A DNA stretch of 64,000 nt, from contig JBAIZL010000004.1 in assembly GCA_036971475.1 (NCBI GenBank), forward strand, positions 72,300,393 through 72,364,392. The letters run 5' to 3'. The stretch is from Prosapia bicincta. Lineage: Eukaryota; Arthropoda; Insecta; Hemiptera; Cercopidae. Position 1 is the stretch's first letter. Every line of letters starts with the position of its first letter. Below are positions 31,355-41,024 of the stretch, piece by piece. Both the position numbers and the translations under genes were made by a program. The notes under the pieces are model-generated. The model was not told the origin of the DNA. It saw nothing but the letters and a program-made list of their open reading frames with translations, and did not search any database.

Positions 31355-31402
31355 TCAGTGATGAGGCGCCTTTCGGTCACTTGACCATTGTCGAATCACT
31401 GA
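31355..31402 (-). ncRNA. Hammerhead-like motif overlapping the endonuclease stop codon
   Basis: Minus-strand order: stem I TCAGTGAT (31402-31395), core TCGACAA (31394-31388), extra U, stem II GGTCA-AG-TGACC (31386-31375), GAAA (31374-31371), palindrome GGCGCC (31370-31365), UC, then ATCACTGA (31362-31355), giving a perfect 8-bp stem I. Against CUGANGA the core has C3 to U, U4 to C and G8 to A. The endonuclease stop codon TGA (31398-31396) lies within the first strand of stem I. Confidence 0.6.
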
Positions 31403-32200
31403 TTATTTTTTCTTAATTTTTCTGGTGCGGATGTTCGGTCCGTTTTGTTGGTAATTGTTGACGTCATATACGTTTCCTCTTGAGTCTTGTGTATTATGTT
31501 TTTGAATAGTATGTCTTCTGTATATGTTGTTTGTAGATTCATTAAATTGTTGTGTATGTTTTTATAAATGTGGTATTTTTCTAGTGAGTTTAGTTCTATT
31601 GGGTTATTATTTATTTCTAGTATGGTTAGGTTATTTTCGTAATTTGTTATTTCATGTTTATGTGATATTAGGTGTGCTGCAACATTTGATACTTTTGAAT
31701 TTTTGTTTTTGAATGCTCTATAATGTTTTTCAAATCTTATTTTAAATGATCTGGTTGTTTTCCCTATGTAAAATGCGTTACAGGTGTTACATGTAATTTT
31801 GTAAATTCCTGATAGGTTATGTTTTTCTGAATTTGTTTTGTGGTTTGTGTTATTAAGATATTTTATTATTTTGTTGTTTGGTTTGTATGTTGGAGTGTAG
31901 TATTCTTTGTTGTATATATTTGTTATTTTTTCTATTTTGTTATTGGTGTATTTATATTTTAGGTAGATTTTTTATTTTTATTATTTTTGTGTTCCGGTTG
32001 TGGTGTTGTGTTGAGGTTAGGTTTTTTTGTGAATTTATTGTATATATTTTTTATAAGGTGTTTGTTGTATCCATTTTCTATTGCAATTTTTGTAATGTTA
32101 TCTATTTCTTCGTTTAATTTTTGTTTGTTATCCTGTGTGCATTTTATTGCTTTATTTATCATGTTACTGTAAGTGTTAATTTTGTGTGTCCAGGGGTGGC
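31396..32200 (-). pseudogene. Penelope-like RT linker and GIY-YIG endonuclease
   Basis: Read on the minus strand from about 32200. HPWTHKINTYSNMINKAIKC begins the segment between the RT thumb and the endonuclease, followed by a Lys/Asn-rich linker. After one frameshift near 31965, GIYKITCNTCNAFYIGKTTR, SFKIRFEKHYRAF gives a complete GIY-YIG signature with paired cysteines and R-x-RFxxH. The following ISHKHE histidine and LEINNNPIEL segment are also present, and the frame stops at 31396-31398. This nickase opens the target DNA for primed reverse transcription. The endonuclease motifs look intact in this copy, but the frameshift and the inversion of the upstream RT make the element inactive. 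The same protein is found truncated at 53651-54037. Confidence 0.85.
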
Positions 32201-33062
32201 GAAAAACTAGAAAACAACGACTACTTAATATTAAAATCTGATAAAACAAATACACCAGTAGTAATAGAAAATACCAAATACATCGATTCAATGACTAACT
32301 ACATAAAAGAAAATAAATACGAACAAATCCCAGACCCAACTAGCAAATACCTTATTACAATAAGAAACCTAATAGTCACTCACCGAAATACCCTAAACTA
32401 TAACAATAAATTAAAATACCACAAAGACTATACCCATTCAAACCATGCGCACCAATATTAACAGGCATACCTAAAATACACAAACCCGACACACCATTTA
32501 GACCACTAATAAATTTCACAACAGCACCATCTTACATAATCGCAAAAATACTAGACAAAATAATAAGATCTAAAATACATATCAACAACACATACAATAT
32601 AAAAAATGGATACGAATTAATTAATAAAATAAAAAACATAAAAACAAACAACAACACAAAAATAATAAGTTATGACATAACTAACATGTACCCTAGTATC
32701 CCACTTGAAGAAACCATAGAAATAATAAAAAACAAACTAATACACAATAACGAAAAAAGAAACATAATAGATAGTATCATTACGCTAACCAAACACATAT
32801 GTAACCAAAATTACTTCCAATTTAGCAATAAATATTATAAACAAAAAACTGGACTCCCCATGGGATCACCCATATCATCTGTCATATCAGAAATATATTT
32901 ACAACATTTTGAACAAATAATAATTAAACCTATACTAAACACACACAATATTTCACTATGGACAAGGTATGTAGACGATAATGTAATTTTTATAAAAATG
33001 ATTGCAATATAGAAAATTGTGCAAATAATCTCTTTATACCACTATTCCACATTTAATATAAT
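32200..33062 (+). pseudogene. Penelope-like reverse transcriptase, 5' part
   Basis: Plus strand, opposite to its own endonuclease. EKLENNDYLILKSDKTN opens the N-terminal RT region. A frameshift near 32432-32437 moves the reading to a frame that stays open to 33012 and contains TGIPKIHKPDTPFRPLINF (about 32460-32520), SYDITNMYPSIPLEE (about 32668-32712), QKTGLPMGSPISSV and the catalytic YVDD at 32968-32979. All of these are expected in Penelope-like RT. A second slip near 32997 is followed by a few more matching residues to about 33060. The enzyme copies element RNA onto nicked chromosomal DNA. The catalytic aspartates are retained, but the thumb is missing and the frame is broken. Confidence 0.88.
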
Positions 33063-33404
33063 ATTAGTTATTCCATAACTATTTTTTAATGTTTATTGTA
33101 GACCTACCCATTAAAAATGACTGCAAAATTTTCTTGTCAAGAATAATTCAGGTTATTTAATTTAATGATACCTAAAAGATACATTATGCTAAGACTTCTG
33201 ATGTACTTTTTAGAATTTAGGAAACACAAAATAAATGACATTCCCTTTCATATGAAAAACCCTTGCATGCAAATTTTTACACTTTCGGGAATATCCCATT
33301 GTAATACAGTTGAAGTCAGTTGTATTAATTAGGTGACAAAGATTGTAAATCCCTTAATTCAGTATCTCAAATGAAAGCTTATGCCACAGATGTTGCTATA
33401 TAAG
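33063..33404. other. AT-rich stretch, nothing recognised
   Basis: This lies between the RT fragment and the Mutator-like pseudogene; it may hold an unreadable 5' part of the latter. Confidence 0.35.
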
Positions 33405-34122
33405 TTAGAATGTATTAAGCAAGTTCAGGAGAGATTGGGAACGCTACTAAGGGAACTGCGTAAAGTATACAAGCAACTCTCGGGAAAAGCTGTGCTAACA
33501 GCTACTGTAGTCTGTAGCCTCCAAAAATATTATGGCATGGCATTTGAGTAAAATATTAGAGGAAATGAAACAAGCATGTTTGGGCGACATATTATAAAGT
33601 TTCAACAGACGCTGACCCACATGGGGTCTGTGTCCACTTGGGGCGGAATTGTGGTGCAAATATAATCTTGTTAACCATGTCCAGAGCACACGAACTCACT
33701 TCCCCCCCTGAAGTAAGGGTAGTAATAAAGCCTGTATACTAAAATTTACGTAGCCCTCTAAAAAGGTGCTTACTTGGAAACGCCCAAAATTGTAACGAAG
33801 CTTTGAACAACATAATCTGGACGAGGGCTCCTAAAAATAATTTGGTTAACGCAGATACATGGATAGTCATTTGGGTATAATGGTGGACTTTGGGGAAAAG
33901 TAAAGGTTTTAAAAGATCTTTACGGAAAGGCTGGAGCAAACATTGTAATGGGCCTAAAAAATGTGATGCCAAACCCGTTAACGAAGCGGGCCGAGCTTCC
34001 CACGAAGTTCAAAAAAGGTCCAGGAAAGCAAAAAAAAAAAAAAAAAAAAAAAAAAACTAAAGAGAAGGCTTGAAGATGTAGAAGATGAAAATTGACTCAG
34101 TTATGGCGCTGGATGTTTTTAG
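33405..34122 (+). pseudogene. Mutator-like transposase domain protein, C-terminal pseudogene
   Basis: Fragments in three frames follow the order of the Mutator-like transposase family common in insects. ECIKQVQERLGTLLRELRKV, then TATVVCSLQKYYGMA (33405-33545), ends the central domain. LCPLGAELWCKYN is near 33640. QNCNEALNNIIWTRAPKNNF (about 33785-33845) is the characteristic QNxNESxNxxIW block. A Lys-rich tail follows, in which 27 consecutive A residues (34030-34056) extend the poly-Lys stretch. The terminal YGAGCF-stop is at 34105-34122, like the family's GxF-COOH end. At least five frameshifts or stops make it inactive. The A-run is within the coding tail and so need not be a poly(A) tail. 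The N-terminal half is absent or unreadable. Confidence 0.75.
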
Positions 34123-35550
34123 AAATGTAAGACAAAACCTATTGTTATGCTGGTACTGGTATTTGAGGTTTTATGTGATTTACCGGAAATGAGTATTTTC
34201 TCACTCCGATACACTTTTTAGCCACGTTTATGAACGTATACGAATAAAACTTTCTACAGGTCATATATGTAAATTAATAAACAATAATATGAAGGGAAAT
34301 TTTGATATATAATGTAAAAACTGCGTGTTTTTTTATTTGTCGTAAAATATTTATTTTTATTTGTAAGAGAAATCTGGTTCTTGTTATTGTAAAAATAAGT
34401 AAGTAGATAAAAGTGGTAAAGTTTCGGGTTTGTAAAATATTTTTAAAAACCGTTATGTGTAGATTTACCTAAAAACAGTTAGTTTAACATGGGAGGTATA
34501 GAGAGTTCCGTATCACCTTAAACAACTCCGTATGAAACAATTAGTCAGAGGTAAATTAGAAGTTATTACTTATCTAAACTATAAAAAAATTAATAATAAA
34601 AACCAACATTTATGATACTTTTATGTGGTTGAACTATGTTTTTTTAAAGCCACATTAATTAGCTAAAGAACAAGACTAATTTCTTTTAAAAATTTAGATT
34701 TTTAATAAAGTTACAAATTTGTTTAAGTAAAACACTGCAAAAAGGCGAATTCGAGGTGAACATTTTTTTAGCATACCGCCTGTTGAAAACGTGCACTTTT
34801 GAGATTATTTTGCTGAAAAGCCAAAGGCTGTGCAGCTTGGACGTATTGAATCAACAGTCACCGATTCATTTCAGAGATAAAGTTCCAGTGTTGATTATGA
34901 GTTAATTAATTGCTCTCAAATAGTCACTTCGGTAAAATGCTATTTGTGTTATTTTCAATTTGTGGTTTTATCGATTAACTTCCTATCTTATACTGAACAT
35001 ATGGTATTGGACAACTGGTTAATTTAGTTTAATGTTACGTAATTCATCAGAAAATACCTGACAAATGTTTTGTGTCGATATTTTTTCATTAGCTTTGTGT
35101 AGGGCTACAGATAAAATGTTCGTCTGATATCGCTGAAATGTTTATTTTCCACTAAGAATAACAACATTGACCAACACTTACATAAAAAACCTATTTAACC
35201 GTATTTTAAATTACTTAACAAGTTTTCTGGTACAGTATTACTTTCTCTTTCATATCAGGCACGAGTAAAACAATATTTTGTACTATTAGTGACGTAACAA
35301 TGACAAACTTCGAAAGTTTATTATCTTTGTGTTTATAACCAAAACATGTTTCTTTTTACCTGAGAAACCTTTTTGTTACTCTTTTTAATCTACTTCTATG
35401 AGGGTTCTCAATTTAAGACTTTTCAGCATAATTTTGTATTTACCTTACTAACGTCACATAAAAACACAAAATTTCAGTGACATATATACAGTTGCTTTTT
35501 TATTCTACTATTGTTGGAGTAAAAACAATATTTTTAATGTATTGTTACAG
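34123..35550. other. AT-rich stretch, no gene seen
   Basis: No supported coding region, RNA gene or repeat unit. Confidence 0.45.
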
Positions 35551-35554
35551 TTCT

Positions 35555-36240
35555 TAGGCTAAGCGCACACTTGCGATTTGTAATCGCGTAATTGTTTAGT
35601 CGCGAAAATAGAACACATTATTTCAAGTTGAAATGCACGGATAAGCGACGGGAAATCGCAGCGATTAAAAAAAAGCCACACACAGACCTACATTTTTTGA
35701 CGGCTTGATTGTCGTTCTTTTGAAATGAGTCAACTGATTGGCATGAATCTACAACGCACTTGCGACAATTCAGTAGCGCTAAACTTGCCAGTGCGATCTT
35801 TATTTCTTTTCGAGTCTGTTCATTTTTTTACACTACTTGTTTGTCCCATCTTGAGAAGAAGGCCTGATAAATAGTATGATTGATACCGACTAACTGGTTC
35901 AAGCAATATATAGACTAATAAAGAATTAAAGGACTATTATAGGAATCGTTACTTCAAAGAAAGACTTTGGGTTGACGTTTGTCTCAATGTTACTCCAAAC
36001 TTTAAGGAACTTTCGGCTAATATCTGGTTTGAAAAATTCACGGGGTCGTCCCTTCATTAATCTCTGGGTGAAGCCAGTAATGGTATTTGTGACTTTGGTT
36101 TCGCGCGAGGATAAAAGAGCTATAACAAGTGATTCAACGAAACCCGTGGTGAAACCCTATATTACATCAAATGACTTGTTAGCCGCTGTAACCGTGAGGT
36201 TGTTGTAGCGTGTGCCAGATGCATGCTTTGTCAACAATGT
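35555..36240 (+). other. CpG-richer segment, possible old transposon half
   Basis: GGCTAAGCGCACACTTGCGA at about 35559 resembles a DNA-transposon terminus, but no inverted partner was found. At about 35925-36040 a plus-strand reading with KDYYRNRYFKERLWVDVCLN loosely recalls a MADF domain but quickly meets stops. The overlapping open frame 35972-36208 has no motif. The function is unresolved. Confidence 0.25.
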
Positions 36241-36790
36241 AGTGTATGTAGCAGTTAACGGTCTCTTATCTGTAGGCCTACATATAGCATAAAAGCAATC
36301 TGCATACTGCCAATCAACGCTCAGAAAATAGCTAGACATTTGTAGGTAAATGAAATTTCGACGTAGTGTTGTTTTTATATTTTAGGGCTTGAAATGGGTA
36401 AAATGAGGTTTAAAAAAATATTTGCGATATTTCACGAATATTTTATTTCAAATGTTACTAACGAAAATATTTGTAAATCAATTTCTGAAATTTGCAATAT
36501 TTTAAATTAAATTCTTTTTGTTTTTAATGAGCGAAAATGTTTGGTTTTACACATGAACATTACCAATAGTACCCCTCTCATGGCATTTGGGGCCTCTTAT
36601 TTCACTTCCATTGCTAACATAGCATTTTGTTTGTAATATAATTTCAACGTAAAAATAAAATCTTCATTTGAAATTTATGTACAATATTTATTTAAAAATA
36701 ATTGCTTTATTTTTATACGGTATTTTATGTACAAAAAAAGATTATGGGTGAAACCACTTTGGGTAAAATTGTAATTTAATTACAAAATAG
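36241..36790. other. AT-rich stretch, nothing recognised
   Basis: No supported feature. Confidence 0.4.
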
Positions 36791-36828
36791 TATATAGATG
36801 AAAACGGAGCTTGCTACAGATATCACTA

Positions 36829-37060
36829 GAAACATTTCAAGCTACGTTCAATGTTTGCACAATCTTGTTGCAATTACCACATGCATATCGATGCATTCTG
36901 ATTTATGACCATAAACTTGCCGTTATGCGCTACGTAGCAAGAAACATTTCAAGCTACGTTCAATGTTTGCACAATCTTGTTGCAACTACCACATGCATAT
37001 CGATGCATTCTGATTTATGACCATAAACTTGCCGTTATGCGCTACGTAGCAAGAAACATT
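36829..37060. repeat. 112-bp tandem duplication
   Basis: AAACATTTCAAGCTACGTTC starts at about 36830 and again at about 36942, a 112-bp period. The shared GCATATCGATGCATTCTGAT and CCGTTATGCGCTACGTAGCA return in the second copy, and a third partial copy ends at about 37058. The copies differ at one or two positions, so the duplication is recent. Confidence 0.95.
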
Positions 37061-37420
37061 TCCATTAAAACTTATCCAGGAAAAGCGCAACTCTACTTTT
37101 ACTGTTTGACTTTAATTATTCAGACAGTTTATATCACCAAGGACATTTGATTAATTATAAAAAACGCACTTTAAGATCTTACATTGGAAAAACAGTAAAT
37201 CTGTTTAGTAACTGGGAAAGTGAAATATTCTTGAGAATTCGTTATTAATTTAGAGTTGGATTATCCTTCTGTTTTTAAGTAGCGTATAAATCTTGTTAAA
37301 AAATATTTAGTCTTTGGATTGCTGTTAGTGTCCTTATTAGTATGTATACCTTTAGAATAACAATCTTTGAAGTTTGTAAACTACGTATAGTTCATTCAAA
37401 TTTAAGATGGATTCTTGGTT
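37061..37420. other. AT-rich stretch, nothing recognised
   Basis: No supported feature. Confidence 0.4.
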
Positions 37421-37511
37421 AATTCCAATGAAAATATTGGGAACAACCCCACCCAATACCACAAACATTCTTGGGGGTGTTGGGGTTGTTTGCAATATTT
37501 TCATTGGAATA
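37421..37511. repeat. Hairpin element, family N
   Basis: ATTCCAATGAAAATATTGGG, AACAACCCCACC is mirrored by GGTGTTGGGGTTGTTTGCAA, TATTTTCATTGGAAT. A relative lies at 52745-52860 (TTGGGGTTGTTTCCAATATT). Confidence 0.8.
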
Positions 37512-37591
37512 TATTTCACCACTGTGCTCTTGATATTGTAAATCTTGATTGATGGTTGATTTGTTTTGTTCATGGTATATTTTAGTTTTAA

Positions 37592-38992
37592 GGGAATCAG
37601 CTGGTATGACTGTTAGGGACATAAAACACTTTGTTGAGGGTAAGCTGAGATCATAGCTTCGTGTAGAAGGTTGCGTACCTGAGATAGACCTACTTTGTAT
37701 GGGACTCATAAAGAGGTCTCTACTCCCTTGTAAGATGAGCAATAAAAACAGGGGCTAAGGAATCAGGTGGTATGACTGTTAGGGACATAAAACACTTTGT
37801 TGAAGGTAAGCGGAGATCATAGCTTCGTGTAGAAGGTTGCGTACCTGAGGTAGACCTACTATGTATGGGACTCATAAAGAGGTCTCTACTCCCTTGTAAG
37901 ATGAGCAATAAAAACAGGGGCTAAGGAATCAGGTGGTATGACTGTTAGGGACATAAAACACTTTGTTGAAGGTAAGCGGAGATCATAGCTTCGTGTAGAA
38001 GGTTGCGTACCTGAGGTAGACCTACTTTGTATGGGACTCATAAAGAGGTCTCTACTCCCTTGTAAGATAAGCAATAAAAACAGGGGCTAAGGAATCAGGT
38101 CGTATGACTGTTGGGGACATAAAACACTTTGTTGAGGGTAAGCGGAGATCATAGCTTCGTGTAGAAGGTTGCGTACCTGAGATAGACCTACTTTGTATGG
38201 GACTCATAAAGAGGTCTCTACTCCCTTGTAAGATGAGCAATAAAAACAGGGGCTAAGGAATCAGGTGGTATGACAGTTAGGGACATAAAACACTTTGTTG
38301 AGGGTAAGCTGAGATCATAGCTTCGTGTAGAAGGTTGCGTACCTGAGATAGACCTACTTTGTATGGGACTCATAAAGAGGTCTCTACTCCCTTGTAAGAT
38401 GAGCAATAAAAACAGGGACTAAGGAATCAGGTGGTATGACAGTTAAGGACATAAAACACTTTGTTGAGGATAAGCGGAGATCATAGCTTCGTGTAGAAGG
38501 TTGCGTACCTGAGGTAGACCTACTTTGTATGGGACTCATAAAGAGGTCTCTACTCCCTTGTAAGATGAGCAATAAAAACAGGGGCTAAGGGGACTCATAA
38601 AGAGGTCTCTACTCCCTTGTAAGATTAGCAATAAAAACAGGGGCTACGGAATCAGGTGGTATGACTGTTAGGGACATAAAACACTTTGTTGAGGGTAAGC
38701 GGAGATCATAGCTTCATGTGGAAGGTTGCGTACCTGAGGTAGACCTACTTTGTATGGGACTCATAAAGAGGTCTCTACTCCCTTGTAAGATGAGCAATAA
38801 AAACAGGGGCTACGGAATCAGGTGGTATGACAGTTAGGGACGTAAAACACTTTGTTGAGGATAAGCGGAGATCATAGCTTCATGTGGAAGGTTGCGTACC
38901 TGAGGTAGACCTACTTTGTATGGGACTCATAAAGAGGTCTCTCCTCCCATGTAAGATGAGCAATAAAAACAGGGGCTACGGAATTAGGTGGG
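37592..38992. repeat. 166-bp tandem array, about 8.4 copies
   Basis: Monomer landmarks such as ATCATAGCTTCGTGTAGAAG and GGTAGACCTACTTTGTATGG recur every 166 bp. A truncated unit of about 65 bp is inserted at 38588-38640. Copies are about 95-98 percent alike. Each monomer contains a 62-codon open frame on the minus strand overlapping the next by 23 bases. Since 166 is not a multiple of three, these cannot form one long protein. Confidence 0.97.
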
Positions 38993-41020
38993 ACTAACAG
39001 AATGACATAATTTTCGCCTGCTATTAAGAATAAGAGAAAGTTGTGGCGTAGCGTGGACGGGGCCGCTTGCCTAAAGTAAATATGCTCTAAGCCGAAATGA
39101 CGACAGTTGCATCCTCGCCAACCAGTTAAAATATTTTATCTAGGTTTTTTAAACAATCTTTATATATATAAATATTATGTTGATTTGTGTACGCTTTAAA
39201 AGCTCAAAGAGGACTTCAGCGGTTGAGGTTAAAATTTGTCACGTTGTACAACCTGTTTTAAAGGTTGTTTTCATCTATTTGCGTCAGTAACATACCCGCG
39301 ACTCGGAAACGGTCAGCTGTGTACAGCAACGGCACCATATCGCCATCCTAGCCAACGACATCCACAGTCACATGTAAAACATTACCTATTCTCAGTTACA
39401 TTGTTTACTATTACAAATAAACGTATCCACTTGCTTCCCATTCAGATTATTATTCAATCTTAATTATTTATTTTCAGTAATCGAAGTACTTTTGTGTGTT
39501 CATTATTATTTGAGCTGCGCCTTCCGCCAAATTATAAGGGTTATTTGGAAATGCCAGCACCCACCCTAGGTACGACTACTTCATGTGATGTGGATTTGGG
39601 TCGTGAACCTCAGTCATATCAAGCTTCGCCAAATTAACACATGGACATGAAGGGCGTTTATGTTCACATTAAGCAAATGATAAATGTCAGAGTTGGATTC
39701 AACTTCTTACATGCGTTTATCAGATTGATTCTGGCAACTCTAGCTCTGTGTTGCTCTTAGCCTCTGAAGTATTGCAAAATTAAACTTCCTTGAAACTTAT
39801 GCTTCCTTTTGTTCCTAATTTCTTATCCACGCAAGCACAATATGCCGCAACAAAGCTTTACAGGGTACTGCTAGCATTTTCATAAATATTGAAGTAGGCC
39901 TACAATGTTTATTAGGAATCTTCTCACAACTTTGTAGAAAATCATCCAGCAGTTTTACCATTATTTTTGTAAAGTAAGACATTATCATCATTCTACGAAT
40001 TTCATCATTATCGAATGAATTATTATCACCTCATTAAAGCAGTTATAAAAATAAATATGTCAAATAGAAAACATGTATAGGTGCATTTAAGTACAACTTT
40101 AACATACTTAGTTATATAGACGTAATTATTATTAAAGCTTTCAGTACAATGACGCAATGTAGTGTTTGCATCTAAATATCTCTAGAAGCGAAGGTCACAG
40201 AAGCAAACTATTCAATTTAATATTGAACAACAAAAACTATAACATTTTATTCAGTATTTCCATTATTACAGTAGCCTATTCCGTAACCACCTTTTCTTGT
40301 ATAGCTCATATTTATTTTTAAGTCGTGCCATCTATTGAAATTAGTTTGAACTACTGTAAACAGTAATTAAAAAAACAATAGCGCAGTACTAACATGCATA
40401 GCCTGATTGAATAACAGTGCAATAATATATATCCTGCTCGCTCTAAAGGCAGTTTGTCATATTGTGAGCTAGATAAAATTCGCAGTTTTTTGAAGCATTA
40501 TTGTATCGTATATTTACGATAGACGCTGGCCTACTAGTTCTTATGCAGTGTCTGTATTAAATGTAATTATGTGTGAGATTTGAAGGCTTTAAGGAAGTGA
40601 GAGAAGAGGAAACGGGTTCCTCGTAGTCCTAAAAAAAGAATACGACTTTCAGAGATTTTATCAACTTTATTTAGTTTTATATAACCTACTTAGTAATTTA
40701 AGCTAGCGCAGACGGGTTTGTGGGTGTAAACATATGGAAAAGACCCTTTAAATCTTCTTCCTCGACCCCGTTTACCGGTACTTTTAGTATTTTGTTGCTT
40801 AGGCATCAATGAACAATTGCAGAAAACGTTTTAATTCTGGGATTGTTTCTCCTTGGTTGCATTTTGTTGGTCTAATTTAACTTTACTAATAATATAATTT
40901 TTTTCGAAACTATTAAAGACAGAAACCTGTTCTATGTTTAACTGAAGGTAATGGTATATCGAGTGTTAACTTTCAGGCTGTCGGAAACGGGGCTGCCTCA
41001 GGTAACTACCCCGTAGTCAC
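38993..41020. other. Unique stretch without a recognised gene
   Basis: It is somewhat richer in CpG than the window average at 39000-39650 and 40560-41020. No motif-bearing ORF or repeat unit was recognised; the open frame at 39236-39463 has no features. Confidence 0.35.
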
Positions 41021-41024
41021 GAAT

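Larger units (their letters stand above)
31247..33062 (-). mobile_element. Penelope-like element, family 1, with internal inversion
   Basis: The 3' half (31247 to about 32200) is on the minus strand and carries the 3' UTR, GIY-YIG endonuclease and linker. The 5' half (about 32200-33062) is on the plus strand and carries reverse transcriptase up to just past YVDD. The two meet start-to-start at about 32195-32205. Endonuclease plus Penelope-type RT with IPKIHKP and YVDD identifies the class. The segment between YVDD and the linker is missing. Confidence 0.85.

Noticed and set aside
34030..34056. Poly(A) tail of a retrocopied gene
   Set aside because: Conserved C-terminal coding text continues after the A-run, so it lies in the coding region.
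35972..36208. Host gene exon
   Set aside because: No recognisable domain, no splice-site support, and a possible transposon end lies just upstream.
37419..38572. Series of 62-residue minus-strand ORFs, one per 166-bp unit
   Set aside because: The unit length is not a multiple of three, each frame overlaps the next, and there is no start context or promoter; they follow from the repeat.
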